Shown: positions 53,002 to 64,000 of the stretch, piece by piece
Layout of the letters: each line of letters begins with the position of its first letter
Numbering within the stretch: position 1 is the first letter of the stretch
NCBI GenBank assembly: GCA_964057225.1
Contig: OZ059896.1
Coordinates: 19,898,501 to 19,962,500 of the forward strand
DNA from: Auanema rhodensis
Taxonomy: Eukaryota > Nematoda > Chromadorea > Rhabditida > Rhabditidae
DNA length: 64,000 nucleotides
Direction: 5' to 3'
Translations under genes and position numbers: made by a program
Notes under the pieces: model-generated
Database searches by the model: none
What the model saw: only the letters and a program-made list of their open reading frames with translations
What the model was told of the DNA's origin: nothing

Positions 53002-55458
53002 CACTATACTACATTGAGAAACGCTTAATACAAAAATTAGTTATGATCGTTTGAAAAATGATGCATTAGTGTATGTTGAGTTTCCATGTACACTCAACAT
53101 TGCTTCCAAAAACATTTTGACAAAAATTTTTTCGAAAAATTTCGAAATAATTTAGCAAAAAGTAGATGTTTTTAGATTCCTTTATTCAAGGCAAAGACGA
53201 TGGACAATGTTATTCAACGAAAAAATTAATTCTTTAGGGTGAAAATCGAGGATATAAGTGTGAACTTATATCAGTTGATATCTTGGTGCATTTTTAAGCT
53301 AGCGCAAATCTGATAACACAGATCGACGCAGCTTAAAAATCCGCATCGAATGCACTATACTACATTGAAAAACGCTTAATACAAAAATTAGTTATGATCG
53401 TTTGAAAAATGATGCATTAGTGTATGTTGAGATTCCATGTACACTCAACATTGCTTCCAAAAACATTTTGACAAAAATTTTTTCGAAAAATTTCGAAATA
53501 ATTTAGCAAAAAGTAGATGTTTTTAGATTCCTTTATTCAAGACAAAGACGATGGACAATGTTATTCAACGAAAAAATTAATTCTTTAGGGTGAAAATCGA
53601 GGATATAAGTGTGAACTTATATCAGTTGATATCTTGGTGCATTTTTAAGCTAGCGCAAATCTGATAACACAGATCGACGCAGCCTAAAAATCCACATCGA
53701 ATGCACTATACTACATTGAGAAACGCTTGATACAAAAATTAGTTATGATCGTTTGAAAAATGATGCATTAGTGTATGTTGAGTTTCCATGTACACTCAAC
53801 ATTGCTTCCAAAAACATTTTGACAAAAATTTTTTCGAAAAATTTCAAAATAATTTAGCAAAAAGTAGATGTTTTTAGATTCCATTTTTAGAGGCAAAGAC
53901 GATGGACAGTGTTATTCAACGAAAAAATTAATTCTTCAGGGTGAAAATCGAGGATATAAGTGTGAACTTATATCAGTTGATATCTCGGTGCATTTTTAAG
54001 CTAGCGCAAATCTGATAACACAGATCGACGCAGCTTAAAAATCCGCATCGAATGCACTATACTACATTGAGAAACGCTTAATACAAAAATTAGTTATGAT
54101 CGTTTGAAAAATGATGCATTAGTGTATGTTGAGTTTCCATGTACACTCAACATTGCTTCCAAAAACATTTTGACAAAAATTTTTTCGAAAAATTTCGAAA
54201 TAATTTAGCAAAAAGTAGATGTTTTTAGATTCCTTTATTCAAGGCAAAGACGATGGACAATGTTATTCAACGAAAAAATTAATTCTTTAGGGTGAAAATC
54301 GAGGATATAAGTGTGAACTTATATCAGTTGATATCTTGGTGCATTTTTAAGCTAGCGCAAATCTGATAACACAGATCGACGCAGCTTAAAAATCCGCATC
54401 GAATGCACTATACTACATTGAAAAACGCTTAATACAAAAATTAGTTATGATCGTTTGAAAAATGATGCATTAGTGTATGTTGAGATTCCATGTACACTCA
54501 ACATTGCTTCCAAAAACATTTTGACAAAAATTTTTTCGAAAAATTTCGAAATAATTTAGCAAAAAGTAGATGTTTTTAGATTCCTTTATTCAAGACAAAG
54601 ACGATGGACAATGTTATTCAACGAAAAAATTAATTCTTTAGGGTGAAAATCGAGGATATAAGTGTGAACTTATATCAGTTGATATCTTGGTGCATTTTTA
54701 AGCTAGCGCAAATCTGATAACACAGATCGACGCAGCCTAAAAATCCACATCGAATGCACTATACTACATTGAGAAACGCTTGATACAAAAATTAGTTATG
54801 ATCGTTTGAAAAATGATGCATTAGTGTATGTTGAGTTTCCATGTACACTCAACATTGCTTCCAAAAACATTTTGACAAAAATTTTTTCGAAAAATTTCAA
54901 AATAATTTAGCAAAAAGTAGATGTTTTTAGATTCCATTTTTAGAGGCAAAGACGATGGACAGTGTTATTCAACGAAAAAATTAATTCTTCAGGGTGAAAA
55001 TCGAGGATATAAGTGTGAACTTATATCAGTTGATATCTCGGTGCATTTTTAAGCTAGCGCAAATCTGATAACACAGATCGACGCAGCTTAAAAATCCGCA
55101 TCGAATGCACTATACTACATTGAGAAACGCTTAATACAAAAATTAGTTATGATCGTTTGAAAAATGATGCATTAGTGTATGTTGAGTTTCCATGTACACT
55201 CAACATTGCTTCCAAAAACATTTTGACAAAAATTTTTTCGAAAAATTTCGAAATAATTTAGCAAAAAGTAGATGTTTTTAGATTCCTTTATTCAAGGCAA
55301 AGACGATGGACAATGTTATTCAACGAAAAAATTAATTCTTTAGGGTGAAAATCGAGGATATAAGTGTGAACTTATATCAGTTGATATCTTGGTGCATTTT
55401 TAAGCTAGCGCAAATCTGATAACACAGATCGACGCAGCTTAAAAATCCGCATCGAATG
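53002..55458 (+). repeat. Block 14, copies 152-158: second 1053-bp trimer HOR
   Basis: The unit is a TTTCGAAAT/CCTTTATTC copy with CTTTAGG and CTTGG (53002, 54055, 55108); a copy starting CATTGAAAAACGC with GAGATTCC, CAAGAC and CCTAAAAATCCACATC (53353, 54406); and a TTTTTAGAGGC copy (53704, 54757). Two full units and one extra first member are present, with units indistinguishable by eye. Its members are related to monomers of block 13 but its period is three rather than five, so it is a separate amplification. Confidence 0.86.
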
Positions 55459-56511
55459 CACTATACTACATTGAAAAACGCTTAATACAAAAATTAGTTA
55501 TGATCGTTTGAAAAATGATGCATTAGTGTATGTTGAGTTTCCATGTACACTCAACATTGCTTCCAAAAACATTTTGACAAAAATTTTTTCGAAAAATTTC
55601 AAAATAATTTAGCAAAAAGTAGATGTTTTTAGATTCCTTTATTCAAGGCAAAGACGATGGACAATGTTATTCAACGAAAAAATTAATTCTTCAGGGTGAA
55701 AATCGAGGATATAAGTGTGAACTTATATCAGTTGATATCTCGGTGCATTTTTAAGCTAGCGCAAATCTGATAACACAGATCGACGCAGCTTAAAAATCCG
55801 CATCGAATGCACTATACTACATTGAGAAACGCTTAATACAAAAATTAGTTATGATCGTTTGAAAAATGATGCATTAGTGTATGTTGAGTTTCCATGTACA
55901 CTCAACATTGCTTCCAAAAACATTTTGACAAAAATTTTTTCGAAAAATTTCAAAATAATTTAGCAAAAAGTAGATGTTTTTAGATTCCATTTTTCAAGGC
56001 AAAGACGATGGACAGTGTTATTCAACGAAAAAATTAATTCTTCAGGGTGAAAATCGAGGATATAAGTGTGAACTTATATCAGTTGATATCTCGGTGCATT
56101 TTTAAGCTAGCGCAAATCTGATAACACAGATCGACGCAGCTTAAAAATCCGCATCGAATGCACTATACTACATTGAGAAACGCTTGATACAAAAATTAGT
56201 TATGATCGTTTGAAAAATGATGCATTAGTGTATGTTGAGTTTCCATGTACACTCAACATTGCTTCCAAAAACATTTTGACAAAAATTTTTTCGAAAAATT
56301 TCAAAATAATTTAGCAAAAAGTATATGTTTTTAGATTCCATTTTTCAAGGCAAAGACGATGGACAATGTTATTCAACGAAAAAATTAATTCTTCAGGGTG
56401 AAAATCGAGGATATAAGTGTGAACTTATATCAGTTGATATCTCGGTGCATTTTTAAGCTAGCCCAAATCTGATAACACAGATCGACGCAGCTTAAAAATC
56501 CGCATCGAATG
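55459..56511 (+). repeat. Block 15, copies 159-161: junction copies
   Basis: The copy at 55459 starts with the block-14 marker CATTGAAAAACGC but has GAGTTTCC, TTTCAAAAT and CTTCAGG, so it looks like a recombinant junction between the trimer HOR and another family. The copy at 55810 is a plain ACAGTG copy. The copy at 56161 has GTATATGTTTTT and GCTAGCCC; the same combination recurs at 62481. Confidence 0.78.
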
Positions 56512-59500
56512 CACTATACTACATTGAGAAACGCTTGATACAAAAATTAGTTATGATCGTTTGAAAAATGATGCATTAGTGTATGTTGAGTTTCACTGTA
56601 CACTCAACATTGCTTCCAAAAACATTTTGACAAAAATTTTTTCGAAAAATTTCAAAATAATTTAGCAAAAAGTAGATGTTTTTAGATTCCATTTTTCAAG
56701 GCAAAGACGATGGACAATGTTATTCAACGGAAAAATTATTTCTTCAGGGTGAAAATCGAGGATATAAGTGTAAACTTATATCAGTTGATATCTCGGTGCA
56801 TTTTTAAGCTAGCGCAAATCTGATAACACAGATCGACGCAGCTTAAAAATCCGCATCGAATGCACTATACTACATTGAGAAACGCTTGATACAAAAATTA
56901 GTTATGATCGTTTGAAAAATGATGCATTAGTGTATGTTGAGTTTCACTGTACACTCAACATTGCTTCCAAAAACATTTTGACAAAAATTTTTTCGAAAAA
57001 TTTCAAAATAATTTAGCAAAAAGTAGATGTTTTTAGATTCCATTTTTCAAGGCAAAGACGATGGACAATGTTATTCAACGGAAAAATTATTTCTTCAGGG
57101 TGAAAATCGAGGATATAAGTGTAAACTTATATCAGTTGATATCTCGGTGCATTTTTAAGCTAGCCCAAATCTGATAACAGAGATCGACGCAGCTTAAAAA
57201 TCCGCATCGAATGCACTATACTACATTGAGAAACGCTTAATACAAGAATTAGTTATGATCGTTTGAAAAATGATGCATTAGTGTATGTTGAGTTTCCATG
57301 TACACTCAACATTGCTTCCAAAAACATTTTGACAAAAATTTTTTCGAAAAATTTCAAAATAATTTAGCAAAAAGTAGATGTTTTTAGATTCCTTTATTCA
57401 AGGCAAAGACGATGGACAATGTTATTCAACGAAAAAATTAATTCTTCAGGGTGAAAATCGAGGATATAAGTGTGAACTTATATCAGTTGATATCTCGGTG
57501 CATTTTTAAGCTAGCGCAAATCTGATAACACAGATCGACGCAGCTTAAAAATCCGCATCGAATGCACTATACTACATTGAGAAACGCTTGATACAAAAAT
57601 TAGTTATGATCGTTTGAAAAATGATGCATTAGTGTATGTTGAGTTTCACTGTACACTCAACATTGCTTCCAAAAACATTTTGACAAAAATTTTTTCGAAA
57701 AATTTCAAAATAATTTAGCAAAAAGTAGATGTTTTTAGATTCCATTTTTCAAGGCAAAGACGATGGACAATGTTATTCAACGGAAAAATTATTTCTTCAG
57801 GGTGAAAATCGAGGATATAAGTGTAAACTTATATCAGTTGATATCTCGGTGCATTTTTAAGCTAGCGCAAATCTGATAACACAGATCGACGCAGCTTAAA
57901 AATCCGCATCGAATGCACTATACTACATTGAGAAACGCTTGATACAAAAATTAGTTATGATCGTTTGAAAAATGATGCATTAGTGTATGTTGAGTTTCAC
58001 TGTACACTCAACATTGCTTCCAAAAACATTTTGACAAAAATTTTTTCGAAAAATTTCAAAATAATTTAGCAAAAAGTAGATGTTTTTAGATTCCATTTTT
58101 CAAGGCAAAGACGATGGACAATGTTATTCAACGGAAAAATTATTTCTTCAGGGTGAAAATCGAGGATATAAGTGTAAACTTATATCAGTTGATATCTCGG
58201 TGCATTTTTAAGCTAGCGCAAATCTGATAACACAGATCGACGCAGCTTAAAAATCCGCATCGAATGCACTATACTACATTGAGAAACGCTTGATACAAAA
58301 ATTAGTTATGATCGTTTGAAAAATGATGCATTAGTGTATGTTGAGTTTCACTGTACACTCAACATTGCTTCCAAAAACATTTTGACAAAAATTTTTTCGA
58401 AAAATTTCAAAATAATTTAGCAAAAAGTAGATGTTTTTAGATTCCATTTTTCAAGGCAAAGACGATGGACAATGTTATTCAACGGAAAAATTATTTCTTC
58501 AGGGTGAAAATCGAGGATATATGTGTAAACTTATATCAGTTGATATCTCGGTGCATTTTTAAGCTAGCGCAAATCTGATAACACAGATCGACGCAGCTTA
58601 AAAATCCGCATCGAATGCACTATACTACATTGAGAAACGCTTGATACAAAAATTAGTTATGATCGTTTGAAAAATGATGCATTAGTGTATGTTGAGTTTC
58701 ACTGTACACTCAACATTGCTTCCAAAAACATTTTGACAAAAATTTTTTCGAAAAATTTCAAAATAATTTAGCAAAAAGTAGATGTTTTTAGATTCCATTT
58801 TTCAAGGCAAAGACGATGGACAATGTTATTCAACGGAAAAATTATTTCTTCAGGGTGAAAATCGAGGATATAAGTGTAAACTTATATCAGTTGATATCTC
58901 GGTGCATTTTTAAGCTAGCGCAAATCTGATAACACAGATCGACGCAGCTTAAAAATGCGCATCGAACGCACTATACTGCATTGAGAAACGCTTGATACAA
59001 AAATTAGTTATGATCGTTTGAAAAATGATGCATTAGTGTATGTTGAGTTTCCATGTACACTCAACATTGCTTCCAAAAACATTTTGACAAAAATTTTTTC
59101 GAAAAATTTCAAAATAATTTAGCAAAAAGTAGATGTTTTTAGATTCCATTTTTCAAGGCAAAGACGATGGACAGTGTTATTCAACGAAAAAATTAATTCT
59201 TCAGGGTGAAAATCGAGGATATAAGTGTGAACTTATATCAGTTGATATCTCGGTGCATTTTTAAGCTAGCGCAAATCTGATAACACAGATCGACGCAGCT
59301 TAAAAATCCGCATCGAATGCACTATACTACATTGAGAAACGCTTGATACAAAAATTAGTTATGATCGTTTGAAAAATGATGCATTAGTGTATGTTGAGTT
59401 TCCATGTACACTCAACATTGCTTCCAAAAACATTTTGACAAAAATTTTTTCGAAAAATTTCAAAATAATTTAGCAAAAAGTAGATGTTTTTAGATTCCAT

Positions 59501-62500
59501 TTTTAGAGGCAAAGACGATGGACAGTGTTATTCAACGAAAAAATTAATTCTTCAGGGTGAAAATCGAGGATATAAGTGTGAACTTATATCAGTTGATATC
59601 TCGGTGCATTTTTAAGCTAGCGCAAATCTGATAACACAGATCGACGCAGCTTAAAAATCCGCATCGAATGCACTATACTACATTGAGAAACGCTTAATAC
59701 AAAAATTAGTTATGATCGTTTGAAAAATGATGCATTAGTGTATGTTGAGTTTCCATGTACACTCAACATTGCTTCCAAAAACATTTTGACAAAAATTTTT
59801 TCGAAAAATTTCGAAATAATTTAGCAAAAAGTAGATGTTTTTAGATTCCTTTATTCAAGGCAAAGACGATGGACAATGTTATTCAACGAAAAAATTAATT
59901 CTTCAGGGTGAAAATCGAGGATATAAGTGTGAACTTATATCAGTTGATATCTCGGTGCATTTTTAAGCTAGCGCAAATCTGATAACACAGATCGACGCAG
60001 CTTAAAAATCCGCATCGAATGCACTATACTACATTGAGAAACGCTTGATACAAAAATTAGTTATGATCGTTTGAAAAATGATGCATTAGTGTATGTTGAG
60101 TTTCACTGTACACTCAACATTGCTTCCAAAAACATTTTGACAAAAATTTTTTCGAAAAATTTCAAAATAATTTAGCAAAAAGTAGATGTTTTTAGATTCC
60201 ATTTTTCAAGGCAAAGACGATGGACAATGTTATTCAACGGAAAAATTATTTCTTCAGGGTGAAAATCGAGGATATAAGTGTAAACTTATATCAGTTGATA
60301 TCTCGGTGCATTTTTAAGCTAGCGCAAATCTGATAACACAGATCGACGCAGCTTAAAAATCCGCATCGAATGCACTATACTACATTGAGAAACGCTTGAT
60401 ACAAAAATTAGTTATGATCGTTTGAAAAATGATGCATTAGTGTATGTTGAGTTTCACTGTACACTCAACATTGCTTCCAAAAACATTTTGACAAAAATTT
60501 TTTCGAAAAATTTCAAAATAATTTAGCAAAAAGTAGATGTTTTTAGATTCCATTTTTCAAGGCAAAGACGATGGACAATGTTATTCAACGGAAAAATTAT
60601 TTCTTCAGGGTGAAAATCGAGGATATAAGTGTAAACTTATATCAGTTGATATCTCGGTGCATTTTTAAGCTAGCGCAAATCTGATAACACAGATCGACGC
60701 AGCTTAAAAATGCGCATCGAACGCACTATACTGCATTGAGAAACGCTTGATACAAAAATTAGTTATGATCGTTTGAAAAATGATGCATTAGTGTATGTTG
60801 AGTTTCCATGTACACTCAACATTGCTTTTCCAAAAACATTTTGACAAAAATTTTTTCGAAAAATTTCAAAATAATTTAGCAAAAAGTAGATGTTTTTAGA
60901 TTCCATTTTTCAAGGCAAAGACGATGGACAGTGTTATTCAACGAAAAAATTAATTCTTCAGGGTGAAAATCGAGGATATAAGTGTGAACTTATATCAGTT
61001 GATATCTCGGTGCATTTTTAAGCTAGCGCAAATCTGATAACACAGATCGACGCAGCTTAAAAATCCGCATCGAATGCACTATACTACATTGAGAAACGCT
61101 TGATACAAAAATTAGTTATGATCGTTTGAAAAATGATGCATTAGTGTATGTTGAGTTTCACTGTACACTCAACATTGCTTCCAAAAACATTTTGACAAAA
61201 ATTTTTTCGAAAAATTTCAAAATAATTTAGCAAAAAGTAGATGTTTTTAGATTCCATTTTTCAAGGCAAAGACGATGGACAATGTTATTCAACGGAAAAA
61301 TTATTTCTTCAGGGTGAAAATCGAGGATATAAGTGTAAACTTATATCAGTTGATATCTCGGTGCATTTTTAAGCTAGCGCAAATCTGATAACACAGATCG
61401 ACGCAGCTTAAAAATGCGCATCGAACGCACTATACTGCATTGAGAAACGCTTGATACAAAAATTAGTTATGATCGTTTGAAAAATGATGCATTAGTGTAT
61501 GTTGAGTTTCCAGGTACACTCAACATTGCTTCCAAAAACATTTTGACAAAAATTTTTTCGAAAAATTTCAAAATAATTTAGCAAAAAGTAGATGTTTTTA
61601 GATTCCATTTTTCAAGGCAAAGACGATGGACAGTGTTATTCAACGAAAAAATTAATTCTTCAGGGTGAAAATCGAGGATATAAGTGTGAACTTATATCAG
61701 TTGATATCTCGGTGCATTTTTAAGCTAGCGCAAATCTGATAACACAGATCGACGCAGCTTAAAAATCCGCATCGAATGCACTATACTACATTGAGAAACG
61801 CTTGATACAAAAATTAGTTATGATCGTTTGAAAAATGATGCATTAGTGTATGTTGAGTTTCACTGTACACTCAACATTGCTTCCAAAAACATTTTGACAA
61901 AAATGTTTTCGAAAAATTTCAAAATAATTTAGCAAAAAGTAGATGTTTTTAGATTCCATTTTTCAAGGCAAAGACGATGGACAATGTTATTCAACGGAAA
62001 AATTATTTCTTCAGGGTGAAAATCGAGGATATAAGTGTAAACTTATATCAGTTGATATCTCGGTGCATTTTTAAGCTAGCGCAAATCTGATAACACAGAT
62101 CGACGCAGCTTAAAAATGCGCATCGAACGCACTATACTGCATTGAGAAACGCTTGATACAAAAATTAGTTATGATCGTTTGAAAAATGATGCATTAGTGT
62201 ATGTTGAGTTTCCATGTACACTCAACATTGCTTCCAAAAACATTTTGACAAAAATTTTTTCGAAAAATTTCAAAATAATTTAGCAAAAAGTAGATGTTTT
62301 TAGATTCCATTTTTCAAGGCAAAGACGATGGACAGTGTTATTCAACGAAAAAATTAATTCTTCAGGGTGAAAATCGAGGATATAAGTGTGAACTTATATC
62401 AGTTGATATCTCGGTGCATTTTTAAGCTAGCGCAAATCTGATAACACAGATCGACGCAGCTTAAAAATCCGCATCGAATGCACTATACTACATTGAGAAA

Positions 62501-64000
62501 CGCTTGATACAAAAATTAGTTATGATCGTTTGAAAAATGATGCATTAGTGTATGTTGAGTTTCCATGTACACTCAACATTGCTTCCAAAAACATTTTGAC
62601 AAAAATTTTTTCGAAAAATTTCAAAATAATTTAGCAAAAAGTATATGTTTTTAGATTCCATTTTTCAAGGCAAAGACGATGGACAATGTTATTCAACGAA
62701 AAAATTAATTCTTCAGGGTGAAAATCGAGGATATAAGTGTGAACTTATATCAGTTGATATCTCGGTGCATTTTTAAGCTAGCCCAAATCTGATAACACAG
62801 ATCGACGCAGCTTAAAAATCCGCATCGAATGCACTATACTACATTGAGAAACGCTTAATACAAAAATTAGTTATGATCGTTTGAAAAATGATGCATTAGT
62901 GTATGTTGAGTTTCCATGTACACTCAACATTGCTTCCAAAAACATTTTGACAAAAATTTTTTCGAAAAATTTCAAAATAATTTAGCAAAAAGTAGATGTT
63001 TTTAGATTCCTTTTTTCAAGGCAAAGACGATGGACAATGTTATTCAACGAAAAAATTAATTCTTTAGGGTGAAAATCGAGGATATAAGTGTGAACTTATA
63101 TCAGTTGATATCTTGGTGCATTTTCAAGCTAGCGCAAATCTGATAACAGAGATCGACGCAGCTTAAAAATCCGCATCGAATGCACTATACTACATTGAGA
63201 AACGCTTGATACAAAAATTAGTTATGATCGTTTGAAAAATGATGCATTAGTGTATGTTGAGTTTCCATGTACACTCAACATTGCTTCCAAAAACATTTTG
63301 ACAAAAATTTTTTCGAAAAATTTCAAAATAATTTAGCAAAAAGTAGATGTTTTTAGATTCCATTTTTCAAGGCAAAGACGATGGACAATGTTATTCAACG
63401 GAAAAATTATTTCTTCAGGGTGAAAATCGAGGATATAAGTGTAAACTTATATCAGTTGATATCTCGGTGCATTTTTAAGCTAGCGCAAATCTGATAACAC
63501 AGATCGACGCAGCTTAAAAATCCGCATCGAATGCACTATACTACATTGAGAAACGCTTGATACAAAAATTAGTTATGATCGTTTGAAAAATGATGCATTA
63601 GTGTATGTTGAGTTTCACTGTACACTCAACATTGCTTCCAAAAACATTTTGACAAAAATTTTTTCGAAAAATTTCAAAATAATTTAGCAAAAAGTAGATG
63701 TTTTTAGATTCCATTTTTCAAGGCAAAGACGATGGACAATGTTATTCAACGGAAAAATTATTTCTTCAGGGTGAAAATCGAGGATATAAGTGTAAACTTA
63801 TATCAGTTGATATCTCGGTGCATTTTTAAGCTAGCGCAAATCTGATAACACAGATCGACGCAGCTTAAAAATGCGCATCGAACGCACTATACTGCATTGA
63901 GAAACGCTTGATACAAAAATTAGTTATGATCGTTTGAAAAATGATGCATTAGTGTATGTTGAGTTTCCATGTACACTCAACATTGCTTCCAAAAACATTT
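56512..64000 (+). repeat. Block 16, copies 162-183: CACTG/GTAAAC family and 702-bp dimers
   Basis: A derived family carries TTTCACTGTAC in place of TTTCCATGTAC and GTGTAAAC in place of GTGTGAAC. Copies at 57565, 57916, 58267 and 58618 form a run of it. From 60373 it alternates with copies starting CACTATACTGCATTG and carrying ACAGTG (60724, 61428, 62130, 63885), giving 702-bp dimers; each family member preceding such a copy ends GCGCATCGAACG. Other families intrude at 57214, 59320, 59671, 62481 and 62832. The copy at 63183 has GTAAAC but CCATG, so the two markers can separate. The final copy, from 63885, is cut after 116 bp by the window edge. Confidence 0.86.
60826..60829 (+). other. 2-bp insertion, the only length change in the array
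   Basis: The copy beginning at 60724 reads CATTGCTTTTCCAAAAAC where all others have CATTGCTTCCAAAAAC (allowing for substitutions), an extra TT. The copy is therefore 353 bp, and all later copies are shifted by 2. The change is not seen in sister copies of the same family at 61428, 62130 or 63885, so it has not spread. Confidence 0.93.

Larger units (their letters stand above)
1..64000 (+). repeat. 351-bp satellite DNA array, 182 full monomers plus a 116-bp partial
   Basis: The same 351-bp unit repeats head to tail across the entire window with no interruption or inversion. Taking CACTATACTACATTGAG as the arbitrary start, copies begin at 1, 352, 703 and so on every 351 bp to 60724, then from 61077 to 63885 after a 2-bp insertion. 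The last copy is cut by the window end. Most neighbouring copies differ at only a few positions, and the differences are shared by groups of copies. The first copy has 51 C and 57 G by hand count (30.8% GC). Array size, AT-richness, a length near two nucleosome repeats and local higher-order structure are those of eukaryotic centromeric or pericentromeric satellites; centromere function is inference. No gene, tRNA, rRNA, transposon or unique insert was found. I do not recognise the family. The array continues past both window edges as far as can be seen. Confidence 0.98.

Noticed and set aside
1-64000. CRISPR array or bacterial repeat region
   Set aside because: There are no short direct repeats separated by unique spacers; the entire 351-bp unit repeats with no unique sequence and there are no cas genes.
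1-64000. Transposon, LTR, rDNA spacer or endogenous virus remnant
   Set aside because: No target-site duplications, terminal repeats, coding domains, tRNA primer site or rRNA-like sequence can be seen in the monomer, and nothing interrupts the tandem grid.

Overview
The whole 64,000-base window is one uninterrupted tandem satellite-DNA array. A 351-bp monomer repeats head to tail, always in the same orientation, for 182 complete copies plus a final 116-bp partial copy. I see no gene, RNA gene, transposon, CRISPR array or unique sequence on either strand. With the unit opened at CACTATACTACATTGAG, monomer k starts at 351(k-1)+1 for k = 1 to 174. A single 2-bp insertion at 60826-60829 shifts every later monomer start by +2. 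That is the only length change I found. Copies differ mainly at shared diagnostic positions (within-monomer 26, 143, 152, 178-190, 206, 219-234, 283, 340-343), so the array sorts into families.

Organism: a kilobase-scale tandem array of a roughly 350-bp AT-rich unit (30.8% GC, hand-counted on the first copy) is typical of eukaryotic centromeric or pericentromeric heterochromatin, not of bacteria. CpG is not depleted (12 observed, about 8.3 expected per monomer). This argues against a heavily CpG-methylated genome and fits many insects or other invertebrates. I do not recognise the satellite and cannot name a species.

Layout, left to right: 1-4563, an older-looking family with the 3' motif CCGAATCG; 4564-6669, a transition; 6670-10179, 702-bp dimers; 10180-12285, two 1053-bp trimers; 12286-16848, mixed, with a 5-monomer duplication running into the next block; 16849-21060, a 1053-bp trimer higher-order repeat (HOR); 21061-23517, dimers; 23518-29835, a block copied at 3510-bp offset; 29836-32994, an island resembling the left end; 32995-36504, a near-homogeneous stretch; 36505-37908, dimers; 37909-48438, a large 6318-bp-offset duplication; 48439-53001, a 1755-bp pentamer HOR; 53002-55458, a second trimer HOR; 55459-64000, a derived family with a CA-to-AC swap, largely in alternating dimers.

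Each monomer carries four inverted repeats. The two in the 3' half stand out. One is a perfect 9-bp-arm hairpin whose 4-base loop varies among copies but, in every variant noticed, still fits GNRA. The other is an 11-bp perfect stem (long internal loop) whose family-diagnostic substitutions at its outer edge all improve pairing. With the near-perfect length conservation and patchwork HORs, these are the main points of interest. Everything here comes from reading by eye; no alignment or folding program was run.
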